From the NCBI RefSeq assembly GCF_021083645.1, contig NZ_JAJNRQ010000001.1, positions 124,001-188,000 of the forward strand: DNA of 64,000 nucleotides, given 5' to 3'. The stretch comes from Schaalia sp. lx-260. Its GTDB lineage: Bacteria; Actinomycetota; Actinomycetes; Actinomycetales; Actinomycetaceae. Below, piece after piece: positions 53,621-62,818 of the stretch. The notes beneath the pieces were generated by a model, which saw nothing but the letters and a program-made list of their open reading frames with translations, ran no database searches and was not told where the DNA came from. The position numbers and the translations under genes are program-made. Position 1 is the first letter of the stretch. Every line of letters begins with the position of its first letter.

Positions 53621-54522
53621 ATCTGTCGTATCACCTACATCGAGGGGTTGGCCACCTACCACCGTCAGGCCTAATCATTGGATCGGCGCTTTCGCAGTAC
53701 ATGGGAGCAGCTTTAGCGATCAGCCTTTTTCATGCGATGCATCCGGCTTCTGTTGCTTGGTGTCGTGTGACAGTAGCAGCAGTTATTTTGGTTGCATGGC
53801 GCAGGCCGTGGCAATCAGGTATCACATGGGCTGATTTTGCGCGTTCAACGCTTTTCGGTATCACGATTTTGACGATGAATGCGGCTTTCTATCAGGCGCT
53901 GGTGACTTTGCCTTTAGGGGCTGCTGTTTCGTTGGAATTTGTTGGCCCAGTAGCAGTTGCGGTGTTGAGTGGTCGTGGCTGGTCGGTGCGTGTGGCAGCG
54001 CTCCTTGCATGTGTAGGTGTGGCATGTATTGGAGGGCTTGGGGTTGATACGGGCGATCCTGCTGTGATTTCAGGTTTGCTGTGGGCGGGGCTATCAGGCC
54101 TGTCTTGGGCCTGTTACATCGTCCTTGGGCGGAAAATTGCAGCGAAACGTTCAGCAGTAACGAATTTGGCTTTAGGATGTGCGGGAGCTTGCCTCGTATA
54201 TGCCCCTTTCCTTGGTTCAGGTGCAGGTGTAGCGTTCTATGATGTTTCGCTGTTGCTGAGCGTTATTCTTGTCGGCGTATTGTCGACAGCTTTACCTTTC
54301 ACTTTGGAAGCAGTTGCGATGACTCGTTTGTCGGCTTCAACATTTTCGTTACTTGCGGCTTTAGAGCCGGCAACTTCTGCGGTGATCGGAGCTTTCCTGC
54401 TGAGGCAGGTTCCTACCATAGGGCAGCTTGTGGGGTTGGTTTGTATTTCTGTGGCTGTGTGGTTGGCTTCACGTCAGGATGTTCCTTCTGGTCAGTCCTC
54501 ATCTTCAGGTACAGAGGTGTGA
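53617..54522 (+). CDS. EamA/DMT-family transporter (RhtA-like exporter)
   Basis: 301 residues, about ten hydrophobic segments in two EamA repeats. Seen: [44 protein letters not shown] (RhtA-like) and [20 protein letters not shown] in the second repeat. RhtA-type proteins export threonine, homoserine or similar metabolites; the substrate is unknown. GTG start overlapping the msrB stop, so translationally coupled. Confidence 0.85.
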   Translation: MNLSYHLHRGVGHLPPSGLIIGSALSQYMGAALAISLFHAMHPASVAWCRVTVAAVILVAWRRPWQSGITWADFARSTLFGITILTMNAAFYQALVTLPLGAAVSLEFVGPVAVAVLSGRGWSVRVAALLACVGVACIGGLGVDTGDPAVISGLLWAGLSGLSWACYIVLGRKIAAKRSAVTNLALGCAGACLVYAPFLGSGAGVAFYDVSLLLSVILVGVLSTALPFTLEAVAMTRLSASTFSLLAALEPATSAVIGAFLLRQVPTIGQLVGLVCISVAVWLASRQDVPSGQSSSSGTEV

Positions 54523-55002
54523 ACGCGCGGGAATCCCTACCCGCCCCCATGACAATTGCCATGAGCTGCGCCTCAGTTATTTACTCCGAGGGGCAGTCAA
54601 AGGTGTAGCGCATCATGTGGCTTGCCTTGAGGGGTGAGTGTTCCCTCGGGGGCAAAGGAGCCGCCAGAGCTGCCGCGGCTGCCCGTTCAAGCCTAAAACC
54701 AACGAAAACTGCTGTCAGTTGTGAATCCGATAAGTGGGGCTGCTGATCTGAAGATTAACAGTGACTGCAGGGAAGGTGGGGGACTTGTCTGTGGAAAATG
54801 GTGGGAAAGGATTTTGTGGTGCCAGTGTTGTGAGTAACGTAACTGTTAAAAGTGGAGGTATTGTTCCGCTTTTTGGATGGAAAGGGAGGTTTTATTTGAT
54901 GACATACTTGGCCTCGTGTACATGCGTATACAGTTAATACGCATGTTTCACATCAAATAAAAGTCACGTGAAGTAATGTGACTGAAAGAAAGGGTAAGTA
55001 TG
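54523..55002 (+). other. 480-base gap with several stem-loops; possible structured RNA
   Basis: No convincing gene. Stems visible: GCGGG/CCCGC (54527-54544), which could terminate the EamA gene; CCGAGGG (54586-54592) with CCCTCGG (54643-54649); and AGCCGC (54659-54664) with GCGGCT (54675-54680). G-rich repeats of the GTGGGA/GTGGAA kind follow near 54790-54880. It does not match tmRNA, RNase P RNA, 6S or SRP RNA as I remember them. Confidence 0.3.
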
Positions 55003-55039
55003 AAAACAGCTCCCATCTGTGCAGATGAGAGCTGGTTTT
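55003..55039 (-). terminator. Terminator of tRNA-Lys
   Basis: AAAACAGCTC (55003-55012) pairs with GAGCTGGTTTT (55029-55039), with inner ATCTG/CAGAT. On the minus strand a T-run ends the stem, directly after the tRNA. Confidence 0.8.
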
Positions 55040-55040
55040 G

Positions 55041-55113
55041 TAGGCCCACGGGGACTCGAACCCCGAACCCACGGATTAAAAGTCCGCTGCTCTACCATTT
55101 GAGCTATAGGCCC
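55041..55113 (-). tRNA. tRNA-Lys (anticodon TTT)
   Basis: Minus strand: acceptor GGGCCTA with TGGGCCT (two wobble pairs), D-arm AGCTCAAATGGTAGAGC, anticodon loop CTTTTAA giving TTT, T-arm CGGGGTTCGAGTCCCCG. 73 bases, no encoded CCA. Confidence 0.95.
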
Positions 55114-55155
55114 AACCCCTTAAGGGTACGCTAACTATTGTACGAGGTGATCCCC

Positions 55156-55788
55156 GTGGTCGAAAATCGGCGTCCACGACGACCGGCTATTTTGACTCCT
55201 GCTCAAACAGAATCTTTGGTAGGAGATATTGACCCAGCGCAGGAATCTGCGCTTGCTCATGCCTGCGCATGGGCCATTTTGAATGTGAGTGATAGCACTT
55301 TCGGAGCTGAAGTAATTCAGCGTCTCCATGAAGTAATTGCGACTGAAGGAGTGGACATTATTGCCCATATTTGGGCACGTAGCCCGGAATTTACGCTGCC
55401 GGGTGCGCTGTGGCGTTCATACCTATTCCATGAATGGTGCGTGCGTGACTTGCATGTGGTGACGCGGTTGTATGAATTAGGGCTACAAGAATACGGCCTT
55501 GGTAAATATGAAACTCGTCATAGCGCTGGAAGTTTGAATGCGCTTCTCAATGAATTAGAACACTTATTTGCAGGACAACTAACAGATGACGACCTCGAAA
55601 ATCTTTTACTGTGGACTTCAAGTGTGATGAGAATTATTGCTGCGGGAAATAATCCTGAGGGAAGCTGGATTGAAGATATTACCGACCCGCTTGCCTATCC
55701 TGTGACATTACGTTCACACGCTTTAGTGCGAACAGCAGAAGAACTGGAACGTTCTGCACAAGAAGCTGCTCACGGTCGCCTTGAATGA
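55156..55788 (+). CDS. Conserved actinobacterial-type hypothetical protein next to MutT1-like gene
   Basis: 210 residues, soluble, mainly helical by composition, without signal peptide or membrane segment. GTG 55156 was chosen because AGGTGA lies five bases upstream; longer starts at 55138 or 55147 would overlap that site. Notable segments are VDIIAHIWARSPEFTLPGALWR (about 71-92), LTDDDLENLL and DPLAYPVTLRSHALVRTAEEL near the end. I recall similar unnamed proteins in bifidobacteria and relatives but know no function. It lies 75 bases before the MutT1-like gene in the same direction, so they may be expressed together. Confidence 0.75.
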   Translation: MVENRRPRRPAILTPAQTESLVGDIDPAQESALAHACAWAILNVSDSTFGAEVIQRLHEVIATEGVDIIAHIWARSPEFTLPGALWRSYLFHEWCVRDLHVVTRLYELGLQEYGLGKYETRHSAGSLNALLNELEHLFAGQLTDDDLENLLLWTSSVMRIIAAGNNPEGSWIEDITDPLAYPVTLRSHALVRTAEELERSAQEAAHGRLE

Positions 55789-55863
55789 AAAGCGCAGAGC
55801 TTTGGAATATACGTGAAGTAAGTCAGTTCGGATGCAGGTCATGCGTAGGACCGATACCCTTAG

Positions 55864-56931
55864 ATGGTGTCTCGTCCTCGTCCTGCTCCTGTGCCGTCGC
55901 ATCTTGTGCGTGCAGCTGGTGCGCTTGTGTGGCGTTTTCGTGATCGACAAAGGCCTCTGGTTACGGGCGAAAAAATTCAAGCAGAAGATATAGACGTTCT
56001 GCTTGTACACCGGCCTAAATACCATGACTGGTCGTGGCCAAAAGGCAAATCAGAATCTCAAGAGCCTCTCGCGCAGGCCGCTGTGCGTGAAGTGGAAGAA
56101 GAAACTGGTTATGCCGTTCGATTGTGGGCCCCTTTGACCACTCAGCGGTATCGCCTAGGAACTCGACAAACAAAAGAAGTTTTTTACTGGGTAGGCACGC
56201 CTCTGTCTGATTCAACGGACACACTCACTCACGATGGGCCAGTGCCTTTACGCGCACGCCGTCCTGTACAGCACGCATCGTCGCGTGAAATTGACGAGGC
56301 GCAATGGCTTTCCCCTGACCAAGCCCATGAACTTCTGACACGCCGTGGTGATCGACGACTTTTGCAAGAACTACTCGCACGCGCGCAAAACGGTACCCTT
56401 GTCACATCCACGCTTGCTTTGCTTTCGAATGCGGCAACTATTCCTCAAGACTTGTGGGAGGGAACACCTGAGGCTTTACCGTTAAGCCGTTTAGGGAATT
56501 ATCAGGCATTGCGGATCAGTGACGTACTTTCAGCATTCGGTATTGAAGCAGCTTTAACATCGCCGCAGGCCAGTTGCACCGCGACTTTAGGGCCGTGGGT
56601 TGCGCTTTCGCAAGGACGTGTCATTAAGCTGGCGGAACTTTCCTATGAAGCTATTACTGCCGATGCGTCGAAAGCACAGCAGGTGGTGGAAAAACTGGTC
56701 GCCCAGCCGCATATTCCTACTGTTGTTTGCGCAGATCATGAGTGTCTGCATAGCCTTGTGGGGCCTCTGGAAGCAGCGACACTGGTTCCTCAACGGGACA
56801 CGTTACAGCAAAAAATCCTCACATATACTTTTGCGGACTTTATTGTTGCCCATATTGCGCATACGGATAGCCCTGAAATTATTGCTCGTGAACACCACGC
56901 TTTACGGGTAAAAATAACCCCACAGGAATGA
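55864..56931 (+). CDS. MutT1-like Nudix hydrolase with degenerate histidine-phosphatase domain
   Basis: 355 residues. N-terminal Nudix domain (about 15-165) with the full Nudix box from GKSESQEPLAQAAVREVEEE on, preceded by SWPKGK, as in mycobacterial MutT1, which hydrolyses 8-oxo-dGTP and Ap(n)A-type substrates. The C-terminal part (about 170-355) aligns with the histidine phosphatase domain of MutT1, but where the family has LVRHAKA this protein reads LLSNAAT: the catalytic Arg-His is gone. Downstream LPLSRLGNYQA and SPQASCTATLGPWV keep the family pattern. So only the Nudix activity should remain. The start has a distant AGGA. Confidence 0.85.
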   Translation: MVSRPRPAPVPSHLVRAAGALVWRFRDRQRPLVTGEKIQAEDIDVLLVHRPKYHDWSWPKGKSESQEPLAQAAVREVEEETGYAVRLWAPLTTQRYRLGTRQTKEVFYWVGTPLSDSTDTLTHDGPVPLRARRPVQHASSREIDEAQWLSPDQAHELLTRRGDRRLLQELLARAQNGTLVTSTLALLSNAATIPQDLWEGTPEALPLSRLGNYQALRISDVLSAFGIEAALTSPQASCTATLGPWVALSQGRVIKLAELSYEAITADASKAQQVVEKLVAQPHIPTVVCADHECLHSLVGPLEAATLVPQRDTLQQKILTYTFADFIVAHIAHTDSPEIIAREHHALRVKITPQE

Positions 56932-56985
56932 AAAAATACAGACCAGCTACGCACTATATTCACTTTGAGCCAGTGGGGTGGTGCT

Positions 56986-57066
56986 GTGACCTTCTTCGCT
57001 CCTACTTCAGCGACGGGTAAGCGCGCAGGTAAAGAAAAAACCGAAGCCCCTACCAGTTACGCATAA
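56986..57066 (+). CDS. Possible 26-residue peptide (speculative small ORF)
   Basis: GTG-initiated frame of 26 codons (MTFFAPTSATGKRAGKEK..., ending TSYA), preceded by a G-rich GGGGTGGT three bases upstream and TATATT near 56955 as a possible -10 element. It sits in the gap between the MutT1-like gene and the convergent lipoprotein gene. Could be chance. Confidence 0.2.
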   Translation: MTFFAPTSATGKRAGKEKTEAPTSYA

Positions 57067-57132
57067 ACAGTGCGATAAACGATTAGTTGCCTCTTTGTTG
57101 ATAGGTGATAAGCAGGCGTGGGATATATGCGC

Positions 57133-57606
57133 TCACATGTGTGATTGAGCAACAGAACGAGTCAGGAGAGGTGAATCTTGAGCGCAACGAGCAACACAAG
57201 TCAGCGAATGGTCGCCTGCGGCCCATGATTCAGGTGTTGGTCGTAACCATGCGATTTCTAAAAGTGAATCCTCAGGATCAACACCTACATATTGTGTGAA
57301 CTCTGCGCTGCACGCGGTGTGAGCCTGCTTATCGAGTTCAAAAACAGATGGCAGATCCGAAGCGTCAATAGGCAGGAGCGCAATTACTTCTGCTGTGTGC
57401 GGTTCAGAGCAATGACGAGTGGAAAGGGAAGCTGTTTCATTTTCACCCGGCATATCAATGCATTGACCGACGTGGAGATCAGTAACTGATATGTGCGAGC
57501 AAGCGGAAAATAAAAAAGCTACACCGGAGAGTAGACACATAAGCGCCGCCACGCGCATAAAAGTGCAACGGTGGCGACGCTTATTGGCAGTCAACGAGAA
57601 AAGCAT
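57133..57606 (-). CDS. Septum-formation-domain-like lipoprotein
   Basis: 157 residues. Signal peptide with lipobox FSAC (Cys near 36). The exported part has the four-cysteine pattern seen in septum formation domains: HVGQCIDMPG, TRHCSEPHTAEVIALL, HTACSAEFTQYVG and HSLTCVARC. Such lipoproteins are common in actinobacteria and of unclear function. ATG 57606 lies one base after the Pit gene stop, with TAGGG seven bases upstream, so it is probably third in a DUF47-Pit-lipoprotein operon. Confidence 0.75.
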   Translation of the reverse strand: MLFSLTANKRRHRCTFMRVAALMCLLSGVAFLFSACSHISVTDLHVGQCIDMPGENETASLSTRHCSEPHTAEVIALLPIDASDLPSVFELDKQAHTACSAEFTQYVGVDPEDSLLEIAWLRPTPESWAAGDHSLTCVARCAQDSPLLTRSVAQSHM

Positions 57607-57607
57607 C

Positions 57608-58669
57608 CTATGGCCCTACGAAAAGTCGTATAACCCAGAACATGCCGGCAGCAACTGCGGCCGCCGCAGGCAAAGTCAAGAACCAAGCGATAACGATATT
57701 GCCAGCCACACCCCAACGTACTGCCGAGAAACGACGTGTGGCACCCACACCAAGGATTGCAGAGGTAATGGTGTGAGTGGTAGAAATCGGCGCATGGAGG
57801 GCAAAAGCCGCTATATACAGCACGCCGGCGGAAACTGTTTCTGCGACAAAACCGCGAGCAGGATCCAAGTCGATGATTTTGCGACCGAGGGTACGCATAA
57901 TTCGCCAACCGCCTGAATATGTTCCCGCTGAAATTGCGAGTGCTGCGGCAATTTTCACCCACAAGGGAACAGTGAGATCGCCTGTTGCCTCATCAAAAAT
58001 ATTGTGGGTATGACCGTAGCCTCCAGCAACCAGAGCCATAACGATGACGCCCATAGTTTTTTGAGCGTCCTGCAAGCCGTGTCCAAGTGCCATTGCGCCT
58101 GCTGAGGCGGTCTGCAAAATACGGAATTGGCGCATCGTGCGGTGGTATGGCAAATTCCGTAAGAACCTCATGAGGATCCGCATGATGATGTAGCCAAAGA
58201 AAAAGCCAATACACGGTGAGGTGAACATGGGGATGATGACATGAGCGGTGATGCCGCCCCACTGAACCGTTGTCATTGACACTAAGCCTGCACCGACAAG
58301 TCCCCCAATTAACGCGTGTGAGGACGAGGAAGGAAGGCCAAACCACCATGTGATGAGATTCCACGCCACCGCACCCAGAAGGGCAGCGAGGACAATGACA
58401 AGGCCTTCACGTTGCATACCCACATCTGCTGAAGAAGTGTAATGCGAAATATCAATAATGCCTTGCCCGATGGTTTTGGCTACTTCTGTTCCAAGCAAAG
58501 CGCCAATCACATTCATTACTGCAGCCATAATGAGTGCGGCACGTGGTGTGAGTGCGCGGGTTGAAACTGAAGTAGCAATAGCATTTGCTGCGTCGTGGAA
58601 TCCGTTGGTGTAGTCAAAAGCTAAGGCAATGACAATCACCATGACCACGAGGACGAGGTTAATGTCCAC
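57608..58669 (-). CDS. Low-affinity inorganic phosphate transporter (Pit family)
   Basis: 353 residues, ten or so hydrophobic segments. Seen: the family signature FDYTNGFHDAANAIATSVSTRAL near residue 20 and its repeat ISTTHTITSAILGVGATRRFSAVRW near residue 305, plus GLPSSSSHALIGGLVGAG. Symports metal-phosphate with H+. GTG start five bases after the DUF47 stop, with AAGGAG ten bases upstream. Pairs with the DUF47 protein, the usual partner of Pit. Confidence 0.92.
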   Translation of the reverse strand: MDINLVLVVMVIVIALAFDYTNGFHDAANAIATSVSTRALTPRAALIMAAVMNVIGALLGTEVAKTIGQGIIDISHYTSSADVGMQREGLVIVLAALLGAVAWNLITWWFGLPSSSSHALIGGLVGAGLVSMTTVQWGGITAHVIIPMFTSPCIGFFFGYIIMRILMRFLRNLPYHRTMRQFRILQTASAGAMALGHGLQDAQKTMGVIVMALVAGGYGHTHNIFDEATGDLTVPLWVKIAAALAISAGTYSGGWRIMRTLGRKIIDLDPARGFVAETVSAGVLYIAAFALHAPISTTHTITSAILGVGATRRFSAVRWGVAGNIVIAWFLTLPAAAAVAAGMFWVIRLFVGP

Positions 58670-58673
58670 GAGG

Positions 58674-59303
58674 TCAGGACTCCTTTACCGCGATGGTTTC
58701 AATGGTGTTAGCGAGGTCCTCAAATGCGTCGCAACATTTTTCGAGGACTTCGATGATGTCTTTGAGTTTAATGATCGTGACGGGATCAAGACCAGAATCA
58801 AAGAGTGCAGTCAAAGTGTGACGGTAAGCCCGGTCACCATCGTTTTCTAGGCGGTTGATTTCCACCCAGTAGTCGCGTAGCGATAGTGGATTTTTCAGGT
58901 CAGGAATCGCTTGGGCTGTCTGTTCAGCGCAACGAGCCAAGACGCTGACTTGTTCGGTTAGGAGTGTCATGATCTGTTCAGGAATGTCATGAATTCCGTA
59001 CAGGACGAATAAATCCCCTGATTCGTCCATGAGGTCCATGCAGTCATCCAAACATGAGGCGAGCTCTTGCAGGTCTTCGCGATCAAATGGAGTGATAAAT
59101 GATTGGTTGAGGCGCTGGATAATATCGTGATTAATCTCATCAGCGGCATGCTCGACTTCGTGAAGCCTGTCGCGGATTGCGACCTGCTCTTGAAGTGAAG
59201 ATCCAAGGATGGATGAAAGTAAGCCAACGCCAGTGACAAGGTGCTCAGCCTGACTGGTGAGCATGTCGAAGAACGTGGGTCCTTCGGGCTTTCGGATACC
59301 CAT
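58674..59303 (-). CDS. DUF47 (PhoU-like, Pit accessory) protein
   Basis: 209 residues, all-helical, PhoU-like fold. Seen: EHAADEINHDIIQRLNQSFITPFDREDLQELA near residue 47, the family's hallmark, and DPVTIIKLKDIIEVLEKCCDAFEDLANTIETI at the C-terminus. These proteins regulate or support the adjacent Pit transporter. ATG preceded by GGAGG. First gene of the operon. Confidence 0.92.
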   Translation of the reverse strand: MGIRKPEGPTFFDMLTSQAEHLVTGVGLLSSILGSSLQEQVAIRDRLHEVEHAADEINHDIIQRLNQSFITPFDREDLQELASCLDDCMDLMDESGDLFVLYGIHDIPEQIMTLLTEQVSVLARCAEQTAQAIPDLKNPLSLRDYWVEINRLENDGDRAYRHTLTALFDSGLDPVTIIKLKDIIEVLEKCCDAFEDLANTIETIAVKES

Positions 59304-59565
59304 GAGTGTCCTCCAAGTGAGAAGTGAACAGATACATCGGGCATATACAGGTTAGGGCACTTGGGGCGTATTGGGCACTTTTTATCTGTCGATGAGAGGG
59401 AAAAGTGTGGATAAAAGTGAGCAAATAGGGTGAGTTGTGTGATCTGACACATTTTTTGTCGGGACCAACTGCCCGCGCATTTTGCGTCAGAATCAGTCAA
59501 TATTGACATGTAGACGATGGACACTTTCGCGTGCCCAAAAAATACCGAGTGCCTCAGGAGGCAAT

Positions 59566-61401
59566 ATGTCCGTGACTGAACAGGATGTGCGCGCAGCCGC
59601 TCCGGCAAACGCTCCCGAAGATGTTCTTAACTGGGTTGCTGAAATTGCTGCCCTTACTACACCGGACGCCATCGAATTCGCCGACGGCTCCCAAGAAGAA
59701 TGGGATCGTTTAACATCCCTCATGGTTGAATCAGGTGTTTTCACACGCCTGAATGAGGAAAAGCGCCCCAACTGCTTCCTCGCTCGCTCACTTCCTTCAG
59801 ACGTGGCCCGTGTTGAATCTCGTACCTTCATCTGCTCTGAAAAAGAAGAAGATGCTGGTCCGACGAACCACTGGGCAGATCCCGTGGAAATGAAAGCAAC
59901 CCTGAAAGAGAAATTCACAGGTGCAATGAAGGGCCGCACCATGTACGTGGTTCCTTTCTCCATGGGTCCATTGGGTGGCCCTATTTCTCAGCTGGGTATC
60001 GAAATCTCTGACTCTCCTTACGTGGTCTGCAACATGCGCATCATGACTCGTATGGGTCAAGCTGCAATGGATTTGATCGCTGAAGGTAAGCCATGGGTTC
60101 CTGCAGTTCACTCTGTAGGTGTGCCTTTGGAAGAAGGCCAGGAAGATACCGCATGGCCTTGCAACGAAGAAAAGTACATCACTCACTTCCCTGAAACCAA
60201 CGAAATTTGGTCTTTCGGTTCCGGTTACGGCGGTAACGCTCTGCTCGGTAAGAAGTGCTTCGCTCTGCGTATCGCTTCCACAATGGCTCGTCGTGATGGC
60301 TGGATGGCTGAACACATGCTCATCCTGCGCCTGACCCGTGAAACCACTGGCCAGCAGTTCCACGTCACCGCAGCCTTCCCCTCAGCTTGCGGTAAGACCA
60401 ACCTCGCTATGCTTCAACCCACCATTCCTGGTTACACAGTTGAAACAGTGGGCGACGATATTGCATGGATGCGTCCAGGACCAGATGGCCGTCTCTACGC
60501 GATCAACCCTGAAGCAGGCTTCTTCGGTGTGGCTCCGGGTACTTCTTACGACACAAACCCGATGGCTATGGAAACCATGAAAGCCAACTCCATCTTCACA
60601 AACGTTGCTTTGACTGATGACGGCGACGTGTGGTGGGAAGGCATTGACGGTGACGTTCCGGCTCACCTCATTGACTGGCACGGTAACGACTGGACTCCTG
60701 AGTCAGGCGAAAAGGCTGCACATCCGAACAGCCGCTTCACGGTACCTGCCGCACAGTGCCCGATTATTTGCTCCGACTGGGAAGCTCCTCAGGGTGTAGC
60801 AGTTGACGCGATTTTGTTCGGTGGCCGTCGCGCGACCAACGTTCCGCTTGTTGCTGAACAGTACGAGCCAGCTCACGGCGTGTTCATCGGTGCTTCTGTG
60901 GCTTCCGAAGTGACAGCTGCTGCAACAGACGTTAAAGCAGGTTCGCTGCGTCATGACCCATTCGCAATGCTGCCTTTCTGTGGTTACAACATGGCTGACT
61001 ACTGGGGACATTGGCTGGAAATGCAAGACAAGTTGGGCGAAAACTTCCCGAAGGTTTACCAGGTGAACTGGTTCCGTAAGGATGAAGACGGCAACTGGTT
61101 GTGGCCAGGCTATGGCGAAAACTCCCGTGTTCTGGACTGGATCGTTCGTCGTGCCACCGGTGAAGTTGAAGCAATTGACGGTGTGACTGGTCGTTACCCG
61201 AAGTTTGAAGACTTCAACCTTGACGGACTGGACATTGATGAGGCTCACTGGGCGAAGCTCTTTGCCATTGATCCTGATGCATGGTCAGCAGAAATGGATG
61301 ATACTGAGGAATACTTCGCACAGTTTGGTGACAAGGTTCCTGCAGCTATCCGCGAACAGCTGGCGAAGTTCCGCGAGCGTATCGCTGCCGCAAAGGCCTG
61401 A
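59566..61401 (+). CDS. pckG: Phosphoenolpyruvate carboxykinase (GTP)
   Basis: Interconverts oxaloacetate plus GTP and PEP plus CO2. Seen: 611 residues, the usual size of the GTP class; the kinase loop [13 protein letters not shown] near residue 272 with the reactive Cys; the metal-site region [43 protein letters not shown]; and [25 protein letters not shown] 59566 was chosen with AGGAGG four bases upstream. Codon use is biased, suggesting high expression. Single gene with two hairpins downstream. Confidence 0.97.
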   Translation: MSVTEQDVRAAAPANAPEDVLNWVAEIAALTTPDAIEFADGSQEEWDRLTSLMVESGVFTRLNEEKRPNCFLARSLPSDVARVESRTFICSEKEEDAGPTNHWADPVEMKATLKEKFTGAMKGRTMYVVPFSMGPLGGPISQLGIEISDSPYVVCNMRIMTRMGQAAMDLIAEGKPWVPAVHSVGVPLEEGQEDTAWPCNEEKYITHFPETNEIWSFGSGYGGNALLGKKCFALRIASTMARRDGWMAEHMLILRLTRETTGQQFHVTAAFPSACGKTNLAMLQPTIPGYTVETVGDDIAWMRPGPDGRLYAINPEAGFFGVAPGTSYDTNPMAMETMKANSIFTNVALTDDGDVWWEGIDGDVPAHLIDWHGNDWTPESGEKAAHPNSRFTVPAAQCPIICSDWEAPQGVAVDAILFGGRRATNVPLVAEQYEPAHGVFIGASVASEVTAAATDVKAGSLRHDPFAMLPFCGYNMADYWGHWLEMQDKLGENFPKVYQVNWFRKDEDGNWLWPGYGENSRVLDWIVRRATGEVEAIDGVTGRYPKFEDFNLDGLDIDEAHWAKLFAIDPDAWSAEMDDTEEYFAQFGDKVPAAIREQLAKFRERIAAAKA

Positions 61402-61410
61402 GTTTTCAAT

Positions 61411-61454
61411 GTGGCCTAGTTACAGTCGCTGTTGAAAGGCAGTGACTAGGCCAC
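61411..61454 (+). terminator. First hairpin after pckG
   Basis: GTGGCCTAGT (61411-61420) pairs with ACTAGGCCAC (61445-61454), nine bases after the stop codon. No T-run. Confidence 0.65.
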
Positions 61455-61473
61455 TGCGGAGAAAACTACAAGT

Positions 61474-61509
61474 GTGTTGCCCCGATCATGTGAGTGGTCG
61501 GGGCAACAC
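61474..61509 (+). terminator. Second hairpin after pckG
   Basis: GTGTTGCCCCGA (61474-61485) pairs perfectly with TCGGGGCAACAC (61498-61509). In tandem with the previous hairpin; a strong backup terminator. Confidence 0.7.
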
Positions 61510-61669
61510 GCATATGCTCTGCTTTACCCTAAATAATGCGTTAGCGCATGAGGGGGAGCGGTTAGGGGTAGCGAGCAAAAGGCTGGCGTATAGCCCAAAA
61601 GGTAGAGTCACTTGAGACGGCAAAATATTGTGTGCTTATGCCTTCATATAGAAGAAAAGAGCGGGAAAA

Positions 61670-62746
61670 CTACAAGCCGGCAACAGAGTCTAAACGTCCA
61701 GAATCATGTGTACGCCACGAAGCAATAGCATGACGTGAAGGCGCGTCCATACTGATACAACCGCATGATTGGCCGGTAACTATATCGAAATCAAAAACAT
61801 GTGCCTGTGTGTCGTGAGCAAGGTCAGGGTCATGTAAAAGTGCAAATGCCTGATTCGCCATTGCATCCAGCGGCTGACGGATTGAGGTTAAAGATGGAAC
61901 AGTAAAACCTGAATGTGAAGAACCGTTAACTGCAACAATCGCCATATCTTCAGGGACTCGCATACCTAAATCTGCGCACGCAGCGAGGACACCCACTGCT
62001 TGACGCTCATTACCTGTAATAAGTGCAGTAGGGAGGGCTCCACGTTCATGGGCGTCCATGAGCCACTGATACCCGGCAAAACGCGAATAAGCCTGCCACG
62101 TGACTAATGCAGAATCAGCGTCATAACCGGTTGCCTGACACCAGCCACGTAAACGCAGATGTGAATTCCATATGCCGCCTGGCCCTGTCATCATTGCAAT
62201 ATGCTCATGGCCGTGTCCTTGTAAATGCTCGGCAAGCTGTTGGACGGCAAGTGCCTCATCAATTTGAACGGAAGGAAATCTCCCGTCAAGACGTGAATCT
62301 TCAAAGACAACCACGCGAACAGGAGAATGACTCAGAAGGTCAAAAGCGAGTTTTTCGGTGGTCCCCATGTAAAAAATACCATCGACCTGGTGTGCGAAAA
62401 ACTGTTCAAGAAAGCGGCGTTCACGTGCAGGGTCGTCAGCAGAGTCTCCAAGCAACAGGGTGTAGCCCTCGTGGTGTACGCGCGCTTGGACTGCGTGAGC
62501 AATTTCTGAAATAAATGGGTTTGTAATATTGGGTAATATCAGGCCGTAGGTTCCGGTTTTTCCCATCGCAAGTGCGCGTGCTGCTCGGTTAGGTTGATAC
62601 CCCAGTTTCTTGATTGCGGCGAGAACTCGTGCTCGTGTGTGAGGTGCGACAGGCCGTGGCCCGTTATTCACGGTGTAAGTGACAACAGCTACAGATGTTC
62701 CGGCTTCGCGTGCAACATCTTCGCGGGTAGGGCGTTTATTGGGCAT
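61670..62746 (-). CDS. LacI-family transcriptional regulator
   Basis: 358 residues. N-terminal LacI helix-turn-helix (TREDVAREAGTSVAVVTYTVNNG, 6-28) with hinge YQPNRAARALA, then a periplasmic-binding-like effector domain (about 65-340; GLILPNITNPFISEIAHAV, ALITGNERQAVGVLAA, IAIVAVNGSSHSGFTVPSLTSIRQP). ATG preceded by GGAG. No sugar operon adjoins it, so its target is unknown; a distant regulon or its own promoter is likely. Confidence 0.9.
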   Translation of the reverse strand: MPNKRPTREDVAREAGTSVAVVTYTVNNGPRPVAPHTRARVLAAIKKLGYQPNRAARALAMGKTGTYGLILPNITNPFISEIAHAVQARVHHEGYTLLLGDSADDPARERRFLEQFFAHQVDGIFYMGTTEKLAFDLLSHSPVRVVVFEDSRLDGRFPSVQIDEALAVQQLAEHLQGHGHEHIAMMTGPGGIWNSHLRLRGWCQATGYDADSALVTWQAYSRFAGYQWLMDAHERGALPTALITGNERQAVGVLAACADLGMRVPEDMAIVAVNGSSHSGFTVPSLTSIRQPLDAMANQAFALLHDPDLAHDTQAHVFDFDIVTGQSCGCISMDAPSRHAIASWRTHDSGRLDSVAGL

Positions 62747-62818
62747 TCGTACTCCACAAACTCTTAGGCGCCGATTCTTATTATGACCTATTGAGTGTGG
62801 TCAGATGCGAGTGGGAGA

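Noticed and set aside
54780-54900. MraZ-box repeats and start of a division and cell wall cluster
   Set aside because: GTGGGA/GTGGAA-like repeats are present, but no mraZ or mraW gene follows; tRNA-Lys does.
54523-55002. RNase P RNA, tmRNA or 6S RNA
   Set aside because: Core motifs of these RNAs, as far as I can recall them, are missing, so no name was given.
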